Assembly (NCBI GenBank): GCA_003586115.2
Contig: QVOM02000025.1
Location: 81,276,879-81,340,878, forward strand
DNA from: Salvator merianae
Lineage: Eukaryota; Chordata; Lepidosauria; Squamata; Teiidae
Reading direction: 5' to 3'
Length of the DNA: 64,000 nucleotides
In this document: positions 9,615 through 19,996 of the stretch, piece after piece
Position numbering within the stretch: the stretch's first letter is position 1
How the letters are laid out: every line of letters starts with the position of its first letter
Notes under the pieces: generated by a model
What the model saw: only the letters and a program-made list of their open reading frames with translations
The model's database searches: none
What the model was told of the DNA's origin: nothing
Program-made: the position numbers and the translations under genes

Positions 9615-10810
9615 GGCCATGTTCCGACACAGCATTTAATCAGTTTACAGGACGTCTTCAGTTCCCGCTGTCCCGACATGACCTTGCCATTCCGTAGTTT
9701 TTCTGGACCATATCGGCGAAATCCGGACTACTTTGTATTTGGATTTAATGAAGTCTCAAGCCGTTCCAGATCGTTAGCGCGCTTTACTTTGCGATGTGGG
9801 AATGGTGAAAGAGACTATTTGGGAGGGATCATATTTTTGGGGGGGCGTGCAGAGGGAGGGATCCCCATTTTGTGCCGTCGAATGACCGGCTTTGTGGGTG
9901 GGCAGGAAGCGCAGTAGTTTCCTCTGCCTCCATTATCCCCCCTTCCGTCGCTGCCAGGGGAAAAGAAACCGTCCTCCTTTTTACTTGGCTAAGCTGACGT
10001 CCTTTCTCTTTCTTTATCCACCATTCGACACTGCCAAGAAGAAATTAAAGGCTTCCTCCACTTCTGTCTGCTCTTTAAATCAAAAAATAAACTGTGCCTG
10101 TTTGGGGTTGCAGTCCTCTTGCCCCAACAAAGAACCCACTCAAGATGTGTTTTGCCATCGGCAGCACACAGCTACACAGCGGGGACACATGCCACTGTGG
10201 ATGTCTTGGGGGAAGATGAGGCAGAGTCCATTTGCTGGCAATGAACAGCACTGTCAAGATAGTAGAGCCCCCCACGTTCCCTCCCCACTTTTTCCCTTCG
10301 TTACGGACCTCTCCCTGCGTTTGTGCTACCTTTAAATTGCGCAATTGCGCAAAAGTGCACTTGCAAGGGAGCAGAAATCGCCATCAGCCCTTTAAAAAGC
10401 CCTTTAAAAAGCTTGCGGAACATAGTTTTAAAGTTCTGCTTGTGTAGATAGAGGCTGTAGTGGGGAGAAGGAGCAAATGGCGAATGACTAGTAACGCTGC
10501 CAAGTGAATCCATGTTCTGAGGCAGCAGCGGGGACATACGGAGAGCGGAGCTTGACTTTCCCGCCCCTGTGATGTCAAGATTTGAATGTTGGGACTGCAG
10601 CCAATCACTGACTGCACGGGGAGGGGAATTTGGCAAGGGGTGAAGGCAGAAAAGGTACTGTTTTTCTGTGCCAAGCACGGGAAATAGTGTGGGATCGAGC
10701 AGGTATGAATTGAGTCCGTGTTAAACTGTAACTGTGGGAACAACCAGAAGACAAATTCAGTCCCTGTACTCTTCCGATACGGATTAAATTTACGCTGTTG
10801 GAACGCGGCC
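9615..10810. mobile_element. Candidate 1.2-kb non-autonomous DNA transposon
   Basis: The left end GGCCATGTTCCGACACAGC is followed by ATTTAATCAG. The right end, read inward on the opposite strand, gives GGCCGCGTTCCAACAGCG and AAATTTAATCCG. With gaps the similarity extends about 60 bp (TTACAGGAC, GTCTTC, TTCCCGCTG against TACAGGGAC, GTCTTC, TTCCCACAG). CAA flanks both ends (9612-9614 and 10811-10813). The interior is richer in CpG than its surroundings. Overlapping frames of 125-168 codons lie inside but resemble no transposase. Confidence 0.5.
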
Positions 10811-11205
10811 CAAGTGTTTCTCGCCAGTGCTAGTAGGTGTTGTTTTAGGACAACCCTTGGAAAGGGTGCAAAGTGTACAGTTGCGTGCATTTACATTAGT
10901 ACTCAAGGACATATTTTTCAAAACTCAAGTCCATGGTAGCAGGGATCTTGTACAACGCAGTCAACACAAAACCACTCCCTTCAGAAACGACACTATTTTA
11001 AATAAGCTCAAGAAGAAATTCCTTCAACTGTTCTTTAAAATGTCCCGGATACTCAACCCAGCCTGAGTCATGGGAAGTTCCCCCCCGCTACATCCTGCCC
11101 CAAAGTGGACATTTTATTTGTGTAGATGTTGTTGTTGTAGTGGAGCTTTGCTCGCTGCCTATAACCTGTGCGATATAGGAATGTTCTAAACCTTTCATAG
11201 GCTTT
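10811..11205. other. No recognised feature
   Basis: Unique-looking sequence with a short GTTGTTGTTG run near 11126. No exon or repeat recognised. Confidence 0.4.
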
Positions 11206-11660
11206 TCATAGAATCATAGAGTTGGAAGGGACCTCCACAGTCATCCCCCTGCTCAACACAGGATTCACTAAACCATCCCCAGACAGATGTCTGTCCGGTC
11301 TCTGCTTGAAGACCTCCAGCGAAGGAGAGCTCACCACCTTCTGTTACAGCCTGTTCCATTGACTGATCGCCCTTCCTATCAGAAAGTTTTTTTCTAATAT
11401 CTAGCCTGTATCTACTCCCTTGAAGTTTCATCCCATTGTTTCTAGTCCTTGTGTAAGTGAGAACAGGACCAATCCCTCTGCTTTGTGACAACCTTCCAGA
11501 TACCTGAAAACAGCTATCATGTCTCATCTGAGTCTTCTCTTCTGCAGGCTAAACATTCCTAGATCCTTTAACCGTTCCTCATAGGACATGGTTTGCAGAC
11601 CACTCACTCTTTTGGTAGCCCTCCTCTGAACTTGCTTTTCAAAACATCTGAGACAGTGTT
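11206..11660 (-). mobile_element. CR1 LINE 3' fragment
   Basis: Plus-strand text TCATAGAATCATAGAGTTGG, then AAGGGACCTCCACAGTCATC and GCTTGAAGACCTCCAG, is the well-known complement of the CR1 3' untranslated end, whose 3' terminus carries ATTCTATGATTCTATGA. The element therefore lies on the minus strand, with its 3' end at about 11206 and a 5' truncation near 11660. No ORF2 coding remains. Confidence 0.85.
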
Positions 11661-11990
11661 GTCCCTCTACATGGGCCCTAGGTTTGCTAGGTTTGCTACC
11701 TTGGCCCTAGGAGCAAAGTGGGTACGCACATTAGCTCACCTTGTTCCTATGCTGCCACCCATTGTGTCCAGCTGCACAACGATGTCACTGTGTGGTGACA
11801 TGTGGTTTTGGACCTGCTGGAGCTTCTCTTGGCCCCTGCCAGGCCTCTAGAAGACAAAAGAACTATTTATAGAAGCATATTTACTCTTGAAGAATGAGGG
11901 CTAGTCTCAAAGACATTTGAGATGACTCAGACTGATACTTGACATCCTGTAATGCTTCCATGTCATGGAAATGGCCAACCCAAATTCTTA
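11661..11990. other. Unclassified sequence with a short inverted motif
   Basis: GGGCCCTAGGTTTGCTAGG and GCTACCTTGGCCCTAGGAGC at 11669-11713 form an imperfect local repeat. Nothing else was recognised. Confidence 0.3.
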
Positions 11991-12600
11991 ATCTAAGATT
12001 GCCTCCAGATGCAGGCTAAAACCTATGATTCTCCCAGGCCTATATTGTGAATGCCAGACGTAATTGTGGCATTCCCGGTATAGTCCCAGGATAGTGAGGC
12101 AATAGCCTGTAATATGGCTACTGTGGAAAATCCAGCAATGATGCCAAGTTTTCCATAATAGCGATGTTTACCTGGTAGGGATGTGCACGAATGAAATTCA
12201 TGTTTTTGTTTCACTGTTGAAGTGAAAATCCATATTTTCGCTTTGGTGGCGAATCATAAAATTGAAAAACTGCTTTTTGGCATTTGTTTTCACAGTTTTC
12301 TTGATATTTTCCATTGAAAATGCCCTTTTCATGGTCAGAACCACAGCAAAATGCAAGTATTCAATCGAATACTTTGTTTCCACAAGGGAGGATGGCTGAT
12401 TCCATTTGACTGAATACTGGAAATGCAAAAAATGACATTTTCAATTCAATGAGAATATCTACAAATGTGAAATATTCAATCGAATTTGCAATTGTGAATC
12501 AGATTTTGCATATCTCTATTACCTGCTATCTGCCAGCTTGTTTTGTTATCATTCTTCTTGTAGCTGCCCAGAAGTCAGCCAAGCATGTGAAAAACTACAA
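11991..12600. mobile_element. Decayed long family-A element, split by a mariner-type MITE
   Basis: Sequence around 12004-12060 (GCCTCCAGATGCAGGCTAAA) and 12060-12175 (GGCATTCCCGGTATAGTCCC, CAGCAATGATGCCAAGTTTT) matches the element at 18605-19234 in order. Beyond the insert at 12178-12516 the match resumes with TTACCTGCTATCTGCCAGCT, corresponding to TTACCTCTGTCTGCCAGCTC near 18882. The ends are too decayed to fix. Confidence 0.5.
12178..12516. mobile_element. Mariner-type MITE (TA duplication)
   Basis: 339 bp flanked by TA at 12176-12177 and 12517-12518. The left end is GGGATGTGCACGAAT and the right end, complemented, is GAGATATGCAAAATC. The interior is rich in GAAT/ATTC pairs and partly self-complementary. 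A copy of the same family in opposite orientation lies at 53708-54049. The TA flanks point to Tc1/mariner mobilisation. No coding capacity. Confidence 0.75.
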
Positions 12601-13496
12601 TTGAAACTTATTCCTTGTTACTTGCATTGAGCTGGGTTTGACCTCTGATGACTATGAACAATTGCTTGTCCCGTGGTTCTTCCAAGGATATTCTAGCAGG
12701 CTCTTCCTATTCTGTTCATCCACGTAGTTCATTCCATTCCCTTTTCTTCTACTTGCCTCAGTTTTGCCAAGCATATTTGATCTCTTCTAGTCTTTCATCA
12801 CTCACATAAATGAGCTAAAATTATCATAACTCCAAACTACATCTTCTCTCACATAGGAGCCAAAAGAAACTATTCTGTGAGTCATAACCATTTAGAAAAA
12901 CAAGTACCAAGCTAAAACAACAGGTACTTTGTGACATTCACAATGGATAAAGGATCAAAATATAAATATTATGGGTTTTCTTTTCCAGTGGCAGAAAAAC
13001 CAGCAATATTTGGTGCTACAATGCAATATGCTTATTCCCATAATTACAGTGTTGAAATGAGAGCACAAAGCTACTGCCACACTATTTTCTGTTCAAGGAC
13101 AACAAAATGTTAGTTCCCTTTAGATAAGAGACACCATCTAGAGTTAAAACAATACTATCTGGTGATTTTCTGAATTATATTATCTCTTTTTCTGTTAGGA
13201 CAATGCTTCTTCCAGCATACTGTATTAGAAAAGGTATTATCCTCAATAGGAACTTGGCTTACTAGTTTGTTTGCATTTATAGACACGCTTCACCATGTGG
13301 TTCTAGGGTGTATAGAAGCAGAATATAATGGTCCCACAACTTTCTTTTAGCCACTGTTTTACATTAGTACAGGCGTTGAAACCTTGCCTGTGCTTCAGAT
13401 AAACATTATTTCACTTAGCACAGTACAGGAAGATGATAATTTAATATCAGTGTTAATCACATCTATTGAAGACACTCCTCAAGTAAGCAAAATAAA
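12601..13496. other. No recognised feature
   Basis: AT-rich, apparently unique sequence. No exon, RNA gene or repeat boundary was recognised. Confidence 0.4.
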
Positions 13497-14296
13497 GAGT
13501 GTGATCAGATACTGTTAAAAGTCGCCTTGTGGATTACTTTCAGTCTTACCCAACAGACATCAATTCACAACATGCAACCTCTTGGGTCTTGAAGTCTCAG
13601 AAAAGTCAGCAAATGGTTGAGTGGGATTTCTGAGCACCAGAGTTATCTCTTTTTTTCAAGCCAGGTTTAGTGAGAGACCTGTGTAAGCAACAGGCAAAAG
13701 GAGGATCTAATCGATGTAACCTTTTATTTGTATATACAAAAAATCTAAAGTTCATTATGTTCAAAACAATGGAAATGTGTGATCGTTTGTTCTACACAGA
13801 AAGCAATGGGAAGGGATCTCCACAAACTTGCTAGAATGGGCACCATTTCACACATCATGGATTTCCCTGCATCCACATTCACTGTTGTGCATTGCTACAG
13901 AGATGAAAAGAATTCACTGATATGCTAATAACTGTATATCCGAAAATCCAGAGTTCTGGGGTTTTGGATTTATGGAAGTCTGGAATTAAGAAAATAAGAG
14001 CAAGCAAATGGCAGGAAATGTAGCCAATCACAAAATGGAAAATGTTGCTATGGCCATGTAACCAATCACAGAGAGGGAAAGGTAGGCTGATCAGTAACCA
14101 ATCAATGGTTAGCAACCATTGTCAAGGGAGGAGTTCCCTGATGTGGCAGTGAATACAGGCTCCAGTGTGGCAGAAGTGGTAGCTTCACATCCATATATAC
14201 AAACCTACTGGGTGAAAGGAACTTTTTTTGTGCATCTGACGATTGGATACTTTTCCCTAAAGGAATGACTTGAAAAAGCCTTATCTGATTGCACCC
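13497..14296. mobile_element. Candidate TIR element (family C), 800 bp
   Basis: The left end GAGTGTGATCAGATACTG and the right end (complement) GGGTGCAATCAGATAAGG match each other and the family C ends at 8541 and 54081. AAA flanks both sides, a weak target duplication given the base composition. The interior is AT-rich and non-coding. Confidence 0.45.
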
Positions 14297-16912
14297 AAAT
14301 GGTTTCATATTAAACTGTCCCTCAAGTTAAAAAAAACTTGAACGAGCAACTCAAAGATTACCATTTTTAAGGGAGGTGGCAGGGAGAATGTTAGGTTCAA
14401 CAGGAATATACCAGCTCTACATATAAATTTTAATTAAATTAAGATTTCAGCTGAGATAATCTTGTGTAGGTTTATCCTTGCAGCAGTCTGAAAAAAAGAG
14501 TGATTCAGAAGAAAACCACACCTGTTTTTAAGAAAAAAAATATGGTCCTACAAATATATATGTAATATATTGTAGAATTAGAAAACCAGAGATCATCCTG
14601 GAAATGTGAATGTTTGATGACAATGTAACTTTGCCCCTACCAAACAGACACTATATAGCAGCTTCTTATGTGACAAGTATACCTGAAATAGTTCAAATAT
14701 TAAAGCAGGACCCTCGACCTTTGTGCAGAAAGTGCATGTGCTAGTTCAAGGAACATGTGTTGGGTACCAGTCACAGAATGGCTGCTCTGGAGAGTGAAAA
14801 AGAACACAGATGCTGGATCCCCAAACCCTCCAAGAGTGTCCTGGAGTCAAGAAATTCATCCTCATCTTCAGGATTGACCTGAAGGCAGTTCTGGAGGATG
14901 AGAACTGAGGCATGACAAGGCCATAGGCTGCGTCTTTTGATCTGTACAAGAAGACTTCCATTCGTATACCTGGAGGTAAACTTCATTTTTTAGTCTCATT
15001 CTCTAGGGGCCTGGTCACACCACAACAGATTAATCTGTTTTAGGGCTCAACAGGGACTGAAACCGTTATTGGCTTGATCACACCCATCTAATACAGTGCT
15101 TACTCAGAAACACCATTTAGTTTATCACTTTGAGGAGCAAGATGCTAGAGTAAGCAGACACTTAGTTCGATTTGACAAAGCACCTTTTGTCTGTTATGTA
15201 ATGAATCTGACATTCAGTGAAGAAGTTAGCCTGCTCACTTCAGAAGAATTATTGAGATTTGGCATAACAAATTTCTTTGCAGGCATATAATGGTCTTGGG
15301 ACACACAAGCCTTGTCTTCCAATTTAAAAGAAAATTCATTGCATTTTACTTCAGGAAAAAACAGACGAAAAATAGATAATGCACGCCTGGTGCACTTGTT
15401 TTCCTGTTTGCTCTGTCTTCTATCATACCCCATTCAGAACGCCTTCCTACTACTGTAACTGATTGGTTTGCATAACCTGATGATTTCTGCCAGCTCTTCT
15501 CTCTTTTTCTGTTCTCTTCTGTTCTACACAAAAGCTCTCCTCCTCTTTTCTGTTCTTTGCTCCCGCACAAAAGTGGATCCATGCAAATTTGTTTTTGAGC
15601 AGTAATGTTCCTGCACACGTCTATTTTCAGTCCCATCCAGTAACATAGTTTCCGTGTCCCCATCCACACAGTTAGGTTTGCTGTCCTGAAATCAATAAAG
15701 TATGTGTGTTTCTGTGAACATGGGGCTAGAATCCCATGTCATGATAAATGACTGGTTAAGAAGAAAAAGAGAGAGAAAACACTCTTTCAGCCTCCCCTGG
15801 AAAAATTGTGTCCAGCCTCTATAAGGTATGAGCATACCTTAAAAAACAGTTAGAAAAAGCAACATGTACAGAAAAAAAACCCACACTGCAGAAAATGAAG
15901 ACTGGAAGGCAAATACTGCACATTGGACATGAGATCTCACATTCTGGTGTGATTTCCTTGCAGCACAAGCTGTTGCAATGTGAGGTAACACATGTTGTAG
16001 CTACCCTCAACGTCCCTTGCAAACTAATTTTTATCAAAAGATAATATTCTTAAAATCCAGCGTCAATGAAACTTGACCCTGCATAAATTAAAGCAAATCT
16101 ATTTTATTGAGAGGGTTGTATTGTAGAGATGTGGAAAAGGACATGCATATTTATCACATATCAACTGATTCTGTAGTGAAATTGGGAAGAGAAAATAGGT
16201 TAATTACCTCAGAACCTTTGTGCTCTGCAGTTATCTTAAATTATTGGGTGAAATCCAATAATACCGTTCTGCTTACATAAGATATATAAACTTGTTTTCT
16301 TCGGTTGATTAAATTCCTTGCTCACATAGCCTAACACTCTGCTCTCCTAGTGGCCAAACAGGAGTCTGTGAGGGGTGCATAAGCATTTTATTTATGTGTA
16401 AAGATTAATAATTATCTTGAAGAGTCAACATTTTTTGCATATTTACCTAGGAATAAGCCTAACTGGACACTAAAGAACTGACTTCCCTACCCTTGCATAG
16501 TTTTGCACCGTAAATTTTAAAAAATCCAATTTTGCTCTTGTTGATTGAGGTGCAAGTTATTCTTTATACCATTTATTTTTATAATAATAGAACTATGACA
16601 ATATAAATGCTGAAAATAACTAACGCTGTAACTTACAGCGAAATGGGCAACAAGCATTGTTCCCCTTTTTCTTTAGAAAATATATTTTTACTTTTTAATC
16701 TTGGAAGATAAGCTGAATCAGGAAACGGCCTGGGAACAGCACGTGCAGTAGGCGAGAATGAGAAGTTAAAAATATCTGTGAGGAAGATAATGGCAAACTA
16801 TGTCTTCACTGTTGCCCAAAACAAACCCTGTACAGATCTGTATCCGTGCAGTGACCAGGCACTGAACTCGGCCCAGTGGTAACTTTCCTTTAGGATGCTT
16901 CGAAGGGAGGTT
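14297..16912. other. No recognised gene; mostly unclassified sequence
   Basis: No convincing exon. TCAAGTT-A(8)-ACTTGA at 14322-14342 is a small palindrome. A GGGGCCTGGTCACACC motif at 15005-15020 resembles the end of the TIR element at 19649, but no partner end was found. Frames of 60-107 codons here show no family features. Confidence 0.4.
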
Positions 16913-17020
16913 TTTATTTATTTATTTATGTATTTACATTTTTATACCGCCCTATACCAAATGGTCCTAGGCGGTTTACAATTAAAATGCAACAGCTAAA
17001 ATCGTGAAATTAAATAGGCA
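16913..17020 (-). mobile_element. L2-type LINE 3' tail fragment
   Basis: TTTATTTATTTATTTATG, then TTTATACCGCCCTATACC and CCTAGGCGGTTTACAATTAA is the complement of the L2 3' end (TAAACCGCC...GGGCGGTATAAA). Only the tail is present. Confidence 0.6.
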
Positions 17021-17600
17021 GCATTTTCAGCTGCTCAGTCCCAGCAAGAAGGCAGGGAAACCCAGATGCTAGCCAAGACGTTGTTCACCTGTGCAGGGTT
17101 GCCTTTTCTTCACCAAAGATATCTTGTCTGTTGTTCTGTCAGGCAGCAGGAATGAGGGAAAAGAGGCTGTTCTAATTTGGCTCTTTGTTGCCCAAAGGCT
17201 ACCTGCTCCCACCCCCCACAGTTCCGGGTGCGGTGGCTCTCTAGGTCCCTCAGTAGTTCCACCAACTGGTGGATGTTCGTCGGGTGGCACGAGATTTGAT
17301 TCATTAAATGACATCTGATATTATTTTCTCCGTGCAGCAGAGAAATTTTTGCATGCTTTTTCACAGCCATATAGAAATGGAAGCCTCTAGAGTACAATTT
17401 AAGTTACAGTGATAATAGGATTAAGAAGAAAAGCACTCATTAATATGTCTCTAATGTGTACGCATATATGTATTCAAGAAAAGTTAGAAATAGAGTATAT
17501 ACCATATTTTGCCTTCCCATTTTCAACCAATGCACATGCCACAAAACAGGTTCTTCACTCTAATACGTAAGGGTTTTGGTGGCAGAGAATATATCACTCG
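17021..17600. other. No recognised feature
   Basis: Several overlapping frames on both strands around 17069-17397 share no motif with known families. No repeat was recognised. Confidence 0.4.
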
Positions 17601-17604
17601 TTGA

Positions 17605-18244
17605 GCCTGTTCACACTTTGGCATCCGCACTTTGCAGAGGCCTGAGTGCCCGGGAGCAGGCTATAGCTGCTTCTGATCATGGATACCTGTGGAGCACTAA
17701 TTAGCGTTCCACAACCTCACCAGGAGATGACAGTCACCTCCTGATAAAGTGTGTTCGCACCTATCTAGTGGTTAAGCTTCCAGGCCAGTGTAATGTATTG
17801 ATTGTGCATGCGCAATTGGGCAATCGAGTCCAATCAGGTCTGCGAGATAGGGCTGCATGATGTCCCGATTGGGCCCGCACCTGATCCTCACTTTGGCAGT
17901 GGCCATGAAGCATCCGGCCACTGCCATGGAGACCAGCAGGCCTGTGCAATCAGGCCTGCATGATCAGGCTGCGCGATGCCCTGATCAGGCCTGCGATCAC
18001 GCTGGCATGATCACAATTGTGCCTGCGTGAGCCTGCATGCTGAACATGCCTGTCTGTCGCCATGGCAGCAGTCGGACGCTTCCTGGTGGCTGCCACAGCG
18101 AGGACTGGGCACGGCTACTGGTATTTGCACCGCAAATGCCGGTAGCTGGCTTCAGGTGAGGTTTGCAGCCACTGTTTGCATGGTCTATTCCACCTTAGAA
18201 TGGAATAATTATCCCGTTCTAAGGTGGAAAGTATAAAAAGGCCC
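17605..18244 (-). mobile_element. Composite GC-rich TIR-element region with hairpin end
   Basis: The right edge, read on the minus strand, starts GGGCCTTTTTATACTTTCC and then carries a 42-bp palindrome (18188-18229; arms TTCCACCTTAGAA and TTCTAAGGTGGAA). The interior has CTGCCATGGCGAC-type motifs and many GATCAGGCCTGC echoes at 17820-18020. The element at 24808-25141 shares the end, a subterminal hairpin and the CCATGGCGAC motif. A smaller inverted pair (GCCTGTTCACACTTTGG at 17605 and AAAGTGTGTTCGCACC at 17747) may mark a separate short element on the left. Confidence 0.45.
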
Positions 18245-18604
18245 AGTGTCTCCAGGTAAAGAAATTCAGGCTGCATCTGCATGGCAATGTTTTGTACTGG
18301 CTGCCAGAGCAAGTGTCCTGGGAGCAGGTGCAAAGGCAGGAGCCACAGTGGGCACACAGCATTTACCTTGTCATGGTTGCCACTTGTTGGGGGAACACTG
18401 CTGCAAGGGAACTTGCCTTCACAGCGGTGAAGTTCCTACCCAGGCTGATTTTCAGAAGCACCAGAAACATGGTCAGAAGTCAGCCATTTTCTGTGTGTTG
18501 AAACATGGCCTGGGCAGCAATTAGGTTCACTAAGTCACTCTTTCCTCCTCCCTGTGCATCTGCATGGAGTGAGGATGTGATTTTTGCTGCCTCAAGGGAA
18601 CTCA

Positions 18605-19234
18605 GGGCACCTCCAGATGCGGGTTAAAACCCGCGATTCTCACGGGACACATATCTATGGCACAGGCTGGCCACAGGAACTGCCAAACCAACTAACCTAG
18701 CCATAGAAAAAAACTGAAAAAAACCCACAAGTGTTTCTGATGTTTAGCAGATTTTCTACAGCTTTTGGCATCCCTGCTATGGTATCCCCAGTATAGACCT
18801 GGGCTACCAAGATGATATCCCAAAACATTGCCATTATGGGAAATGTGGCAATGATGCCAGATTTCCGTAACAGTGATTGCTTACCTCTGTCTGCCAGCTC
18901 CTTGCATCATTGTTCCTGTTGCAATTACCCAGATGCTAGCCAGGCAGTGGGGGGAAAAATGGGAAGTGGGCAGGCATCTGGGTAGTATATAAGCATTTGC
19001 AACAGGAACAATAATGCAAGGAATTGGCAGATAGAGGTAAAAGACTGGGATTGCCTTTTGTTGTCTGGCAGGACCTGGTAGGTCACTTTGGATAGTGGTT
19101 TAGGTGGCACAGGGACCAGTAGGATGCAGATAGGTGCAAATACTACACAAATACCTCCTGGGCATCCTACTGTTTGGACGCCCACCTCCTAGATCCTCTG
19201 GAAAGTGGGCCTAGCTGCCGGTATCAGCGGTGCC
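18605..19234. mobile_element. Long family-A element with TCA flanks, 630 bp
   Basis: Starts GGGCACCTCCAGATGCGGG and ends GCGGTGCC; the TIR match is short (GGCACC). It is flanked by TCA at 18602-18604 and 19235-19237. The interior shares modules with 11991-12600 (AATGATGCCAGATTTCC) and with the elements at 38536, 40885 and 49526. An internal inverted pair, CCTTGCATCATTGTTCCTGT near 18901 and ACAGGAACAATAATGCAAGG near 19003, forms a long hairpin. No coding capacity. Confidence 0.5.
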
Positions 19235-19648
19235 TCAGTAATGTGGGAATGGTGTTGATTCCCCACTTTCCTGTAATGCACACATTGTCACGTTGATCTT
19301 CCATGTCCAGTTTTGTTCAGAGATTGCCATGGGCAAAACTTAAGCTGCGTTTTGAAATGAAGAAATATGGCTCAAGTTCCTACCTGTTGCAGCAACTTCT
19401 CTGCAGGAGCACTGCCAGTTCTCAAGCTGTTCACAATCTCTCGCAGGATCTGCTAATCTCAGTCTGGCCAGGAGACACACTGGCTTTTTATGCTCTTCTC
19501 TGTGACACTGATCATCCATTTAGCCATTTTCTCACTGACATATACAAAAGTGTTAAGATCTGAATGACTCTATGAATCAAAAGAGAATTAAAAAGGACAT
19601 TTTGACAACAGACACTTCAGTCTTAGTTCTTATAGAAAACAAAAGTAT
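19235..19648. other. No recognised feature
   Basis: Unclassified sequence. A frame at 19303-19563 (86 codons) shows no family resemblance. Confidence 0.35.
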
Positions 19649-19996
19649 GGTCCCGGTCACACCTTATATTTAAGAAGAATGGAGGTCATCTTCAGTCCTC
19701 AGAGACCAGGCACCAAAGTGTGTTTCTGGTTTTCCCGAGGACTTTCCTGCTTTGAATGGGACTATCCTGCAATTGGATAATCCCAGCACTGAGTCTGTTT
19801 CACCTATGGGCTGCTGTCTAGCTCAGCAGCAGTGTAAAGGGCACCCAGCAGGGAAAAGCCCGACCTTGTCACCCTGACCCTCACCCTGGGAAGGGCCACA
19901 TCCTGTACGTGTGACGTGTCCATTCCAGGCCAAAAACGGCTTGAGTTTCCTGCCCATCCCTGGGACAGGGTATCATATAAAACTGTGACCATGGCC
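19649..19996. mobile_element. Candidate TIR element, 348 bp
   Basis: Left end GGTCCCGGTCACACCTTATA and right end (complement) GGCCATGGTCACAGTTTTAT are clearly related. Flanks are TAT and TAA, so a 3-bp duplication is possible but imperfect. The interior is non-coding. Confidence 0.55.

Noticed and set aside
85..10370. 15-bp match AAAAGTGCACTTGCA at about 91-105 and 10351-10365
   Set aside because: Half of it is a self-complementary GTGCAC core, and flanking sequence does not align, so it is probably chance.
10301..10890. Frames of 125 and 168 codons on the minus strand
   Set aside because: They overlap each other in different phases, extend past the TIR at 10810, and have no transposase or other recognisable motif.
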